This document shows positions 14,560 to 21,773 of a DNA stretch of 21,773 bases, in pieces (position 1 is the stretch's first letter; every line of letters begins with the position of its first letter). This stretch comes from CAYMDJ01 sp964537525 (GTDB lineage Archaea > Aenigmatarchaeota > Aenigmatarchaeia > QMZP01), in assembly GCA_964537525.1 (NCBI GenBank), contig CAZIAB010000009.1:1-21773 (forward strand), given 5' to 3'. Position numbers and translations under genes: made by a program. The notes beneath the pieces are model-generated. The model was not told the origin of the DNA. It searched no databases and saw only the letters and a program-made list of their open reading frames with translations.

Positions 14560-15758
14560 TGATTATGCAGGCTGTTATATTCGCGGCAGGGAAGTCAACG
14601 AGGACGTATCCACTTACCGTTACCATGCCCAAGGTTCTCCTCAGGCTTGCGAACAAGCCGATAATCCAGTACAACCTGGACAATCTCAGGGGGTTGGTTG
14701 ACGAGGTCATCATGATTGTCGGATACAGGAAGGAGATGATAAAGGAGGCTTTCGGCGACGAGTACAAAGGGATTAGGATAAGGTACGTCGAGCAGGAGAA
14801 GCAGCTGGGGACAGCGCACGCGCTTGCCACTGCAGAGCCGCATCTCGGAAAGGGAAGGTTTCTGGTGATAATGGGTGACGACGTCTATTACAGGGAGAAC
14901 ATGAAGAGACTGCTGGATTACGAGCTTTCCCTGCTGGTGCAGAAGGTCAAAGTCCCCCAGAGGTTCGGCGTATGGATGATAGAGGATGGAATGGTCAAGG
15001 GCTTTGCAGAGAAGCCCGAAAGATTCGTGTCAGACATGGCGAACTGCGGACTTTACGTCCTTGACCAAAGGATATTCCCCTACATAAGGAAGCTGGAGAA
15101 GTCAGTCAGGGGAGAGTACGAGCTCAACGAGGCAGTGAACGAGCTCGCGAAGAAGGCGGGGGTGAAGGCAGTCGATGCGAAAAAGGGCTGGCTCTCTGTC
15201 GGGTACCCATGGGACATAATTGACTCCAACCGGAGGCTTCTCGAGGAGATAACCGAATCCTCGATAAAGGGCGAGGTCGAGGAGGGAGCAGTCATAAAGG
15301 GGAACGTAATCATTGGCGAGGGCACGCTGATAAGGAGCGGCTCGTACATAGACGGGCCCGTTGTGATAGGTAAGAACTGCGACATAGGACCCAATTGCTT
15401 TATAAGGCCCTTCACTACCATAGGCGACAACTCCAGGATTGGCAATGCCGTGGAGATAAAGAATTCTGTTCTCATGGGGAAGGTCAGGATTGGCCACCTC
15501 TCCTATCTGGGTGACTCGGTCCTGGGGTTCGACGTCAACATAGGGGCAGGGACTATAATAGCCAACCTCAGGCATGACAACAGGGAGATAGAAACGTACA
15601 TAAAGGGCGAGATCACCCCAACCTACAGGAGGAAGTTCGGCACCGTCATGGGCGACGGCGTCCACACCGGGATAAACACCTCAATCTATCCCGGGAGGAA
15701 GATATGGCCCCACAAGACCACCCTCCCGGGGGAGATAGTGGAGAGGGACATAGCCTGA
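14559..15758 (+). CDS. glmU: Bifunctional sugar-1-phosphate nucleotidyltransferase / amino-sugar acetyltransferase (GlmU-like)
   Basis: This resembles archaeal Sulfolobus-type bifunctional enzymes that acetylate glucosamine-1-phosphate and form UDP-GlcNAc. The 399-residue protein begins with the nucleotidyltransferase motif QAVIFAAGKSTRTYPLT ... MPKVLL. It continues with LGTAHALA and a VIMGDD metal site, and from about 240 runs into left-handed beta-helix hexapeptides (IGDNSRIGNAVEIKN, IGHLSYLGDSVLG). IGAGTIIANLRHDN near the end is the acyltransferase signature of this group. The ATG at 14559 shares a base with the glmS stop (TGATG); ATG 14565 is the alternative. Pairing with glmS supports an amino-sugar role. 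The exact nucleotide and sugar preference is inferred. Confidence 0.88.
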   Translation: MIMQAVIFAAGKSTRTYPLTVTMPKVLLRLANKPIIQYNLDNLRGLVDEVIMIVGYRKEMIKEAFGDEYKGIRIRYVEQEKQLGTAHALATAEPHLGKGRFLVIMGDDVYYRENMKRLLDYELSLLVQKVKVPQRFGVWMIEDGMVKGFAEKPERFVSDMANCGLYVLDQRIFPYIRKLEKSVRGEYELNEAVNELAKKAGVKAVDAKKGWLSVGYPWDIIDSNRRLLEEITESSIKGEVEEGAVIKGNVIIGEGTLIRSGSYIDGPVVIGKNCDIGPNCFIRPFTTIGDNSRIGNAVEIKNSVLMGKVRIGHLSYLGDSVLGFDVNIGAGTIIANLRHDNREIETYIKGEITPTYRRKFGTVMGDGVHTGINTSIYPGRKIWPHKTTLPGEIVERDIA

Positions 15759-15795
15759 TTTTAAGCATTTAAGCAATCCTGGACAATAATATAGC

Positions 15796-16236
15796 ATGGC
15801 GGATTTCGCGCTGCCCATTGACCTGAATTCACTCAACACCATAGCGTCTGCTTCTGGTTTTGGTTACTGGATAAACCTCGCGATAGGGATGATACTCTCC
15901 ACCATCATAGGGGGGATAGTCCTCATAGTCGTGCTGCAGATATTCAACAGGATTTACGGCGAGACCACCAACCCCAAGAACGCGTTCCTGGTGGTCCTGA
16001 TAGCGAACATAATAAACTACTTCGGGATAATGGGAATCCTGCTTCCGTATCTTTACATGGTCCCGTTGATAGGCATCATCCTTCCGCTTCTGATATGGAT
16101 ACTCCTCATGAAGGTCTTCTTCGAGGACATGTCATTCCTTCATGTGGTGATAGTTGGCGTGGTTTTCTATGCGCTGACGCTGCTGCTGATACCCATGGTC
16201 GTCAGCATGGTTGCCGGATTCATACCGAGCTTCTAG
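15796..16236 (+). CDS. Small four-helix membrane protein, unknown function
   Basis: I do not recognise this 146-residue protein. It has a short N-terminal stretch and then about four hydrophobic spans (near 26-48, 64-80, 86-108 and 116-142). Between the first two lies a charged loop, FNRIYGETTNPKNAF, and F-F-E-D-M-S lies between the third and fourth. A TATA-like CATTTAAGC at 15766-15774 is about 26 nt from the ATG, so it appears to be transcribed separately from glmS-glmU. It is convergent with L10e, with 8 bp between stops. Integral membrane location is clear; no catalytic motif was found. Confidence 0.75.
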   Translation: MADFALPIDLNSLNTIASASGFGYWINLAIGMILSTIIGGIVLIVVLQIFNRIYGETTNPKNAFLVVLIANIINYFGIMGILLPYLYMVPLIGIILPLLIWILLMKVFFEDMSFLHVVIVGVVFYALTLLLIPMVVSMVAGFIPSF

Positions 16237-16244
16237 AATTTGGC

Positions 16245-16772
16245 TTATTTGATTTCTTCAGCGACAATCCTGCACGGGGTCGGGAACTTGGCCGCTGCCC
16301 TCTTAAGGGCGTTCTTGGCGTGCGGGAGGGCTGCCTTGCTGAACCTGACTTCAATCAGCCGCTGGTTTGGCCTTATCCTGGCAGCGAGGCCTATCGGTTT
16401 TCCGAAGGACTTCCTCATGCCCGTTGAGAACCTGTCAGCGCCCGCGCCTGTCGCGACCGGGTTTTCCCTCATGACGTGGTGGGGAAAAATCAGAATCTTC
16501 GCAAAAAAGAGGTCCTTTCCTATCATCTTCTCCAGATGCCGGTTGAGGGTTATCCTCGCGGCCTCAAGGGCATTGTGCCTTACCTGGACGCCGTTCTCTG
16601 AAACAAGGTATGCCCTCATAGCGTACTTCTTGTTCGGACTTCCCATCTCGAATTTGTGAATCTTCCTGTCAGGGACCCCCTTTACGTAGGAGCGCCTGGG
16701 CTTCCTCCTCGAGACCCTTGTGTTGGGCCTCTCAAGCTTCCTGTAGCATTTGGCCGGTCTTATTGATGCCAT
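16245..16772 (-). CDS. rpl10e: 50S ribosomal protein L10e (uL16)
   Basis: This large-subunit protein of 175 residues is the archaeal/eukaryotic form of uL16. It begins MASIRPAKCYRKLERPNTRVSRRKPRRSYVKGVPDRKI and has the conserved FEMGSPNKKY, ENGVQVRHNALEAAR, FPHHVMRENP, GADRFSTGMRKSFGKPIG and IRPNQRLIEVRF segments. The frame stays open to an ATG at 16853, adding 27 non-conserved residues; family comparison favours 16772. GGAGAT lies just upstream as a weak ribosome binding site, within the second of two 18-bp leader repeats. Isolated location rather than a ribosomal operon is usual for L10e. Confidence 0.95.
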   Translation of the reverse strand: MASIRPAKCYRKLERPNTRVSRRKPRRSYVKGVPDRKIHKFEMGSPNKKYAMRAYLVSENGVQVRHNALEAARITLNRHLEKMIGKDLFFAKILIFPHHVMRENPVATGAGADRFSTGMRKSFGKPIGLAARIRPNQRLIEVRFSKAALPHAKNALKRAAAKFPTPCRIVAEEIK

Positions 16773-16774
16773 AG

Positions 16775-16860
16775 TTAATCTCCATGACTTGCAAGCTTTG
16801 TGACATTGCAATGTCTCATCCCTTCGGGATAAGACCGTTTGCTTAATCTCCATGACTTGC
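16775..16860 (-). repeat. Tandem 18-bp repeats and palindrome in the L10e leader
   Basis: GCAAGTCATGGAGATTAA (minus strand) occurs exactly at 16860-16843 and again at 16792-16775, a 68-bp period. Between them lie the 14-bp perfect palindrome GACATTGCAATGTC (16802-16815) and a short ATCC-CTTC-GGAT stem. Both copies carry an ATG and a GGAG. The element sits between the predicted promoter and the L10e start, so it is probably in the 5' leader. Confidence 0.75.
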
Positions 16861-16898
16861 GCAGTTGTCGGTTTCGATTATAGCTATTATGAGCTGTT

Positions 16899-16912
16899 AA
16901 GTATATAAACAC
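16899..16912. promoter_or_regulatory. TATA element between L10e and tatD
   Basis: AAGTATATAAAC fits the tatD ATG at 16933 (about 28 nt, leaderless). Read on the minus strand it could give an L10e leader of about 105 nt. A weaker minus-strand CTATAATC at 16882-16875 is an alternative for L10e. Confidence 0.45.
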
Positions 16913-16932
16913 CGAGTATTTAAAAGTTTAAC

Positions 16933-17715
16933 ATGATTGACGTTCATGCGCATCTGTGCTTCCCCCCGTTCGACCCCTACAGGGATAAGCTTATAGAGGT
17001 AGCAAGGAAGGAGATTGTCGGAATAATCGGTTCCTCGGCAAGGCATGAGGAAGGAATCTCTCTTCTGGAGCTTGCGGAGGGAAACAGCGACTTCATCTTC
17101 CCTACGCTCGGATACCACCCCACAGAGGGGAAGGGCCTCGAGGGGGTCTTCAAACTGATAGAGGAGAACAGGGGAAGAATCGTGGGGGTCGGTGAAGTGG
17201 GCCTGGATTACCACTGGGAGAAAAACCCTCAGAAGAGGGAGGGGCAGAAGGAAATCTTCCAGAAGTTTATTGAGCTCGCGAAGAAACTGAAGAAGCCGAT
17301 TGTCATCCACAGCTGGGACGCTGAGAGGGATTGCTTCGAGATGGTGAAGGACAGCGGACTGGATTGCGTCTTTCATTGCTACTCAGGGAGCAGGGAGCTT
17401 GCCGGGGAGATAATCAGGGAAGGATTCTACATATCGGTTTCCACGCAGGTCATGTTCTCGAAGGGGATAAGGAAGATAGCGAAGGACGTCCCACTGGGAC
17501 AGATTCTTCTGGAGACGGATGCCCCGTTCCTGAGCCCCTACAAGATGGGCCTCCAGTGCCCGGAGGACTATCCGTTCCCTCCTGACATAAACGCGCCCTG
17601 GAACATAAAGCTCTCCGGCGCGAAGATTGCAGAGCTCAAGAAAATCCCCGCAGAGGAACTCCTTAATCACGCAAAGGGGAACGCCGTGAGGGTCTTTGGC
17701 CTTCCTCTTAAGTAA
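16933..17715 (+). CDS. tatD: TatD-family metal-dependent hydrolase (DNase)
   Basis: TatD proteins are TIM-barrel metal-dependent nucleases of the amidohydrolase superfamily, implicated in DNA repair and turnover. The 260-residue protein has all the metal-site motifs: DVHAHL (H5, H7), GEVGLDYH (E88), IHSWDA (H126), FHCYSG (H148) and LETDAP (D196). The C-terminal DINAPWNIK segment and a final GNAVRVFGL helix are typical. Length matches the family (about 260). The next gene's TATA box overlaps its stop codon, so the two are close but may be transcribed separately. Confidence 0.93.
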   Translation: MIDVHAHLCFPPFDPYRDKLIEVARKEIVGIIGSSARHEEGISLLELAEGNSDFIFPTLGYHPTEGKGLEGVFKLIEENRGRIVGVGEVGLDYHWEKNPQKREGQKEIFQKFIELAKKLKKPIVIHSWDAERDCFEMVKDSGLDCVFHCYSGSRELAGEIIREGFYISVSTQVMFSKGIRKIAKDVPLGQILLETDAPFLSPYKMGLQCPEDYPFPPDINAPWNIKLSGAKIAELKKIPAEELLNHAKGNAVRVFGLPLK

Positions 17716-17720
17716 TATAA
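17713..17720 (+). promoter_or_regulatory. TATA box of the RqcH/NFACT gene
   Basis: TAATATAA overlaps the tatD stop codon and is centred about 27 nt before the ATG at 17743. This spacing supports the longer of the two possible starts of the downstream gene. Confidence 0.45.
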
Positions 17721-17742
17721 GAACAGAGTGCAATAATTCCTT

Positions 17743-19971
17743 ATGGACGGCACGGATTCTGAACCAGGGATTGAAGATGCCCATGAGAGGCAGGAAGAGG
17801 AGGCCCAGGAAGCTGAACCCAGCAGAACCCAGACCGAAGCCCGTGCGGAAACCCGGGAAACAAGGAACGGAGCCCAAGCAGAAACCAGGAACGCGGGAAA
17901 GAAGGAGATGGCATCGCTGGATGCGAGGTTCCTGGTGAAGGAGCTGAGGTCCCTCCTCACTGGAGGGGTGTTCAGGAAGATATACCAGTACGGGAAATCC
18001 AAGTCGAGGCAGTTCCTGATGGAAATCTTTGTCTCAGGGAAGGGCTCATTCTGGCTCTATATTGACAGCAACAAGGTGTTCCTGACCAGGTTCAAGAAGG
18101 CGGTCCCTGAGGAGCCGCCGATGTTCTGCATGTTCCTGAGGAAGCACCTGATGGGCAAGAGGATAAAGGAAATAAAGCAGCACGAGTTCGACAGGATAAT
18201 TGAGATTCATACTGATGACCACATCCTTATCGCGGAGATGTTCGGCACAGGGAACCTGATACTTTGCGACACCGCCCTCATGATAATAATGCCCCTGGAG
18301 GTCCAGAGATGGAAGACAAGGGAGATAAGGCCCAAGGTCGTTTACAAATACCCGCCCAGGGCGACGAACCCCTTCAGGATGGATTTCGACGAGTTCAGGA
18401 AGGAACTGTCATATTCGGAAAGGAACATGGTTGCCTACCTCGCGACCAACCTGGGGTTCGGGCCAGAGTACGCAGGAGAGGTCTGCGCCAGGGCCGGGGT
18501 GGACGGAAAGATGGTAACGAGGGAGGTAGATTCTGCTGACGCCCTGAAGGTCTTCAAGGCAATCGAGTCCATAGGTTCTGAGAAGCCGGAGCCAACTGTG
18601 TATGATGGTTTCGTTTCCCCCTTCCGGATGGTGATGTCCAAAGGGGAGGGGAAGCCCGCGGAGAATCTCTCCTCAGCGTTCGATGAGTTCTTCTCGAAGC
18701 AGGAGATAGAGGTTAAGAAGGAGGAAGTCACGAAGGATGTGAAGGAGGAGGTCGGCAAGGCAGAGAGGATTGTTAAGCAGCAGGAAGAGGGGATGGAGAA
18801 ATGGAAGAAAATGGAGTCGGAATCCAAGGAGACTGCTGACATAATATATGCCAATTATTCGACCGTGCAGGCCGCCCTGGATGGAATCAGGAGGGCCAGG
18901 GAGATGGGGCTGGAGTGGAAGGAGATAAAGGAGCGGATAAGCTCAGAGGACACGCCAGAGGCAGGGGCGATAAAGGAAATCAGGGAGGGTGACGGCATCA
19001 TCGTGATGGAACTGGACGGCAAAAGGATAGAGATAGACATCAGGAAGAGCGTTGAGGGGAACGCTGCGGCTTATTATGAGGATTCCAAGTGGGCAAGGAA
19101 GAAGCACGGGGGGATAGATGAAGTAAAGGAGGGTTTCGAGAAGAGGCTCGAGGATGCAAAGGGAAAGGAAGAGAAAGTCCTTGGGGAGGATTTCAGGAAG
19201 ATGATGTTCCCGAGGGAGAAAACGGAAACGAATGAGCAAGCAAAGGGCGAGGATGCGGGGGAGCCAGCGGAGACAGGCGAAGACGCAAAAGAGGCCGTAA
19301 GGAAGCCGAAGAGGAAGAAGTGGTTCGAGAAGTTCAAGTGGTTCTTCTCCACGGACGGCTTCCTCGTGGTAGCTGGCAGGGATGCCAGCTCGAATGACAT
19401 GCTGATAAAGAAGCACAGCCAGGACGATGACGTGGTCTTCCATGCGGACATCCACGGGGCGGCTTTCGTTGTGATAAAGTCCCAGGGAATGGAGGTCCCT
19501 GACGAGACCAGGAAGGAGGCAGCGGAGTTCGCGGCCGCCAACTCCAAGGCATGGAGCAGGGGACTGGGGACGATTGACATATACTCCGTGAGGAGGAGCA
19601 TGGTCTCGAATACCGCACCCTCGGGGCAGAACCTTCCCAAGGGCTCGTTCATGATAAACGGCGAGAGGGAGTGGTTCAGGAACCTGGAGCTCAAGCTGGC
19701 GATTGGCATAAGGATAGACCCCGAGAGCAGGGAGGTTTCAGTGGTTTCGGGCCCTCTCATGCCCACCAGGAAGAATTCTGACTATTTCGTCACCATAAAG
19801 CCCGGGTACAAGAAGAGCCTCGAGCTCGCCGCGGCGATAAAGAACAAGATACTGATAAAGGCGAGGCCAGAGCACAAGTACCTGATAGAGAAGCTCCCCC
19901 TGGACGAGATACAGGTAACCATTCCTTCGGGGATGGGCGACGTGGTGGAGCACGCGGGTCAGGCAGTCTAA
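17743..19971 (+). CDS. rqcH: NFACT/RqcH (NEMF/Rqc2-type) ribosome quality control protein
   Basis: NFACT proteins bind stalled large ribosomal subunits and recruit tRNA to tail nascent chains. The 742-residue protein has a core start at M56 (MASLDARFLVKELRSLLTGG), typical of the family. It then shows HEFDRIIEIHT with the Asp-Arg pair (about 150-151) needed in characterised homologues, and MFGTGNLIL. A charged helical, probably coiled-coil middle spans about 290-400, and the NFACT-R domain begins near 526 (KWFEKFKWFFSTDGFLVVAGRDASSND, then DIHGAAFVVIKS). An acidic linker lies near 490-520. The first 55 residues are a Glu/Arg/Thr-rich tail with repeated AETR. TATA spacing favours ATG 17743; family length favours ATG 17908. 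Stops are 12 bp from the convergent ORF. Confidence 0.9.
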   Translation: MDGTDSEPGIEDAHERQEEEAQEAEPSRTQTEARAETRETRNGAQAETRNAGKKEMASLDARFLVKELRSLLTGGVFRKIYQYGKSKSRQFLMEIFVSGKGSFWLYIDSNKVFLTRFKKAVPEEPPMFCMFLRKHLMGKRIKEIKQHEFDRIIEIHTDDHILIAEMFGTGNLILCDTALMIIMPLEVQRWKTREIRPKVVYKYPPRATNPFRMDFDEFRKELSYSERNMVAYLATNLGFGPEYAGEVCARAGVDGKMVTREVDSADALKVFKAIESIGSEKPEPTVYDGFVSPFRMVMSKGEGKPAENLSSAFDEFFSKQEIEVKKEEVTKDVKEEVGKAERIVKQQEEGMEKWKKMESESKETADIIYANYSTVQAALDGIRRAREMGLEWKEIKERISSEDTPEAGAIKEIREGDGIIVMELDGKRIEIDIRKSVEGNAAAYYEDSKWARKKHGGIDEVKEGFEKRLEDAKGKEEKVLGEDFRKMMFPREKTETNEQAKGEDAGEPAETGEDAKEAVRKPKRKKWFEKFKWFFSTDGFLVVAGRDASSNDMLIKKHSQDDDVVFHADIHGAAFVVIKSQGMEVPDETRKEAAEFAAANSKAWSRGLGTIDIYSVRRSMVSNTAPSGQNLPKGSFMINGEREWFRNLELKLAIGIRIDPESREVSVVSGPLMPTRKNSDYFVTIKPGYKKSLELAAAIKNKILIKARPEHKYLIEKLPLDEIQVTIPSGMGDVVEHAGQAV

Positions 19972-19983
19972 GTCAGAACGTGA

Positions 19984-20181
19984 CTATAAATCGTACTCTT
20001 TTTTTACCCTTTTGATATATGCTTCTGTGTCATCAAGCATTGTGCGGAGAGTAAAATCAGTAAACGGTAAGGGCTCAGGAGTGGTATAGTGTCTTATAAT
20101 GCGCGCTCCTATTAAACACGTATTTCCTTTTTGTCTTGACCTCCATCCACTAACCCTTGCGACTTCAGCAGCTATTGCCAT
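19984..20181 (-). CDS. Hypothetical 65-residue protein, last gene of DHH operon
   Basis: I recognise no family. The ORF starts 16 nt after the Ntn hydrolase stop on the same strand and ends 12 bp from the convergent RqcH stop, so it fills the gap as a real gene would. The sequence looks protein-like, with a basic N-terminal half and an amphipathic acidic/basic C-terminus (LRTMLDDTEAYIKRVKKEYDL). No signal peptide, membrane span or ribosome binding site was seen. Codons are AT-richer than in neighbouring genes. A short non-coding tail is the alternative. Confidence 0.45.
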   Translation of the reverse strand: MAIAAEVARVSGWRSRQKGNTCLIGARIIRHYTTPEPLPFTDFTLRTMLDDTEAYIKRVKKEYDL

Positions 20182-20197
20182 TTTTATTATTAAGGGG

Positions 20198-20872
20198 TTA
20201 GCTATTTATTCTTGTGGTTTCTGGTTTGGTGCGGTCTGGCCTGGATTTGTAAAAAACAATCTCCCTCTTCATGGGGTCAATAATGTATGAGCAGAGTGTG
20301 TGCTCGTTGTATATGGAATGCTTTCCGTGCCTGTCCGAGAGGAATCCCTCGATATCCTTCCTGTTCCTTATTCCGCGGACCAGCTCCTTTGCCCGGCTCA
20401 GCCTTTCCCTGCTTGATTCGTAATCATTCTCCTTCCTCGGTCTATTCCTGCTGTCCAGCCTGATGCTGTGGTTCGTGATGGCGCCATGCTCCCTTATGCT
20501 GGTCGCTGAAAAACCGTCGGGTGGACTCTCAATGACGTAAGCCCTGCTACCGTCAGATATTATGATGTTGCCTGATATCCTTTCCTTCTCTATGACCTTT
20601 ATGGCGTCCTCTATGCTGTCCCTGTCCAGGATTTCCCTTCCTATGTCTGATACTAATTTATATTTCATTGAAGAGCGGGGATTCAGGCTGCTCTCCACGA
20701 AACCTATCCCGTGCTGGTTAAGTCCTTCACAGTGGCCCTTTTCATCAACGGCCAGAATCTTCTTCGTTCTGCCTTCTTCAAGGATTATCCTTGTATGCAG
20801 GGTTTCAAGCCTGTCCCTGTTCTTGAAAATCAGGAAGTGTTTGCTGATTCTCCTTGCCCCCAGTGTGCACAT
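20198..20872 (-). CDS. Ntn hydrolase, C45/acyltransferase-like family
   Basis: This 224-residue protein resembles the acyl-CoA:6-aminopenicillanate acyltransferase / peptidase C45 group of N-terminal nucleophile hydrolases. Starting at ATG 20872 puts Cys at position 2, so Met removal would expose the nucleophile; a TTG two codons upstream would not. KNRD (17-20) corresponds to the conserved R/D after the first strands. LNQHGIGFVESSL, SDGSRAYVIESPPDG, GAITNHSIRL and HTLCSYIIDP follow the family order (the TNH motif is characteristic). No signal peptide is seen, so it acts in the cytoplasm. It starts 19 nt after the DHH phosphoesterase stop. The substrate is unknown; amide bonds in small molecules or peptides are likely for the fold. 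Confidence 0.75.
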   Translation of the reverse strand: MCTLGARRISKHFLIFKNRDRLETLHTRIILEEGRTKKILAVDEKGHCEGLNQHGIGFVESSLNPRSSMKYKLVSDIGREILDRDSIEDAIKVIEKERISGNIIISDGSRAYVIESPPDGFSATSIREHGAITNHSIRLDSRNRPRKENDYESSRERLSRAKELVRGIRNRKDIEGFLSDRHGKHSIYNEHTLCSYIIDPMKREIVFYKSRPDRTKPETTRINS

Positions 20873-20891
20873 AAGCAATCATCCTAAATGG

Positions 20892-21773
20892 CTACCCCAT
20901 CTCCCTGTTGAATTTCTTGAGGAACTTTTCAAAGGTTCCGAGGGGTATCTTGCAGCCTGCTGCCTCCGGGTGGCCCCCTCCCGAGCCCTTCACGTGCTCA
21001 GACGCATTGCTGGCCAGCTCGTTGAGCCTGTATTTCCTGCTCCTGGACCTGATGGTTATGTCAATGTAGTTATCCCTCGTGTGGACGCACATACCAATCG
21101 GCTTGTCTTTTATGGTAGCTGAGAAGAGGGCGGCCGGGCCCCTGAACCCGAAGGATGGCTTGTCCATGACGTAGGCGACCTCGCCCGAGGCCTGGGCTAT
21201 CCCCTTGAGCATCTCGTACAGGTCGAACTCCCTGTTGACTGCCTCCTTTGCGGACTTAACGAGGCCCGGTATGTCGGATGGGTTGTTTCCCTGGGACAGG
21301 ACCTTCACTATCCGCCTCTTGGCGTCGTAGCTGGAGAACTCGTCGTTCTTTATTCCCAGGACTATGGTGGAGACCTCGAAGTAGAGCGCCCTCCTGTCCC
21401 AGTTGAGGAGCCTCCCCTTCACGAAGGGGGTGTCGTCCGCGTAGTCGCCTATCGCCCCGTAGAGCGCAATCCAGACCCTCTCCCTTGGTATGTCGTTCTG
21501 GTAGTGGCGGTATATCAGCTCCGAGGCGCTCTCGTCGGTGTCGTGGGCGTATGTCGTGCAGGCCTTCCTTATCTCGCTCTCCCTGACTGTGGGAGGGACT
21601 ATGTGGTGATCGAAATAGTATATCTTAGCACCCTTCGCGGCCATGGCGGCAACAATCTGCCTGGCGTCCTGCTTGGTGAGCGCTATGTCGCATATTATTA
21701 TGTTGTCTGATTCCACGCTGCGGAGGTCATCGAGGAAGGAGGTCGGCCTGGTGAAGAAGACGTCTGCCTTCGG
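20892..21773 (-). CDS. DHH/DHHA1-family phosphoesterase, N-terminus cut by window edge
   Basis: The family comprises RecJ- and NrnA-like manganese-dependent nucleases or phosphodiesterases. The frame remains open to the window edge, so the GTG at 21716 is probably internal; about 293 residues are visible. IICDIALT carries the second metal-motif Asp, and YYFDHHIVPP is the DHH motif. The C-terminal DHHA1 domain ends in GSGGGHPEAAGCKIP, the substrate-binding GGGH loop. The first DHD motif would lie beyond the edge. DESASELIYRHY and YGAIGDYADDTPF are typical of the archaeal single-polypeptide DHH group. It is the first visible gene of an operon with the Ntn hydrolase. Nano-RNase, RecJ-like nuclease and cyclic-dinucleotide phosphodiesterase roles remain open. 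Confidence 0.88.
   Translation of the reverse strand, partial: PKADVFFTRPTSFLDDLRSVESDNIIICDIALTKQDARQIVAAMAAKGAKIYYFDHHIVPPTVRESEIRKACTTYAHDTDESASELIYRHYQNDIPRERVWIALYGAIGDYADDTPFVKGRLLNWDRRALYFEVSTIVLGIKNDEFSSYDAKRRIVKVLSQGNNPSDIPGLVKSAKEAVNREFDLYEMLKGIAQASGEVAYVMDKPSFGFRGPAALFSATIKDKPIGMCVHTRDNYIDITIRSRSRKYRLNELASNASEHVKGSGGGHPEAAGCKIPLGTFEKFLKKFNREMG

Noticed and set aside
16773..16853. 27-residue N-terminal extension of L10e
   Set aside because: The extension is encoded by the repeat and palindrome region and does not match L10e proteins, which start at MASIRPAK. It is kept only as a possible alternative start.
16775..16860. Possible two-repeat CRISPR
   Set aside because: There are only two 18-bp copies, the spacer contains its own palindrome, and no cas gene is nearby.

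Overview
The window comes from an archaeal chromosome. It encodes an archaeal Kae1, NurA, ribosomal protein L10e, an NFACT/RqcH (NEMF-type) protein, an archaeal-type sugar nucleotidyltransferase/acyltransferase and a Methanococcus-type S-layer protein. Most starts lie about 24-31 nt from a TATA box, so leaderless transcription appears common. Genes are tightly packed, and convergent stops are often only 4-12 bp apart. The gene mix and S-layer type would suit an uncultivated euryarchaeal or DPANN-like lineage, but the sequence alone does not settle the taxon. No transposase, CRISPR array, rRNA or tRNA was seen.

Layout. 1-619 (minus): 5' part of kae1, divergent from a PurF-like amidotransferase (681-2129) across a single TATA element. 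2291-5152: isoleucyl-tRNA synthetase. 5223-5825: CDP-alcohol phosphatidyltransferase, convergent with a small nucleoside 2-deoxyribosyltransferase-like gene (5830-6252, minus), which is divergent from a NurA-domain nuclease (6318-7409).

7648-15758 is a cell-envelope block. It holds a family 2 glycosyltransferase with TPR repeats (minus), the 851-residue S-layer protein (minus), and a winged-helix protein whose C-terminal half resembles the S-layer fold and ends in an EF-hand (minus). Divergent from these is a coupled glmS-glmU pair (plus). GlmS and the GlmU-like enzyme should supply UDP-GlcNAc, the glycosyltransferase could use nucleotide sugars, and the S-layer protein carries eight N-glycosylation sequons. 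The S-layer mRNA appears to have a leader of about 100 nt with a 5' stem-loop, two Shine-Dalgarno copies and a GNRA-loop terminator. Imperfect inverted repeats flank the glycosyltransferase gene.

15796-21773: a four-helix membrane protein (plus), L10e (minus) with tandem 18-bp repeats in its leader, TatD nuclease and RqcH/NFACT (plus). A minus-strand operon follows, made of a DHH phosphoesterase (N-terminus cut by the window edge), an Ntn hydrolase of the C45/acyltransferase type with Cys2, and a 65-codon ORF.

The best leads are the PurF-like protein that has lost its PRPP 5'-phosphate loop, the winged-helix/S-layer-domain/EF-hand protein upstream of the S-layer gene, the inverted repeats around the glycosyltransferase, the repeated leader of L10e, and the DHH-Ntn hydrolase-ORF operon.
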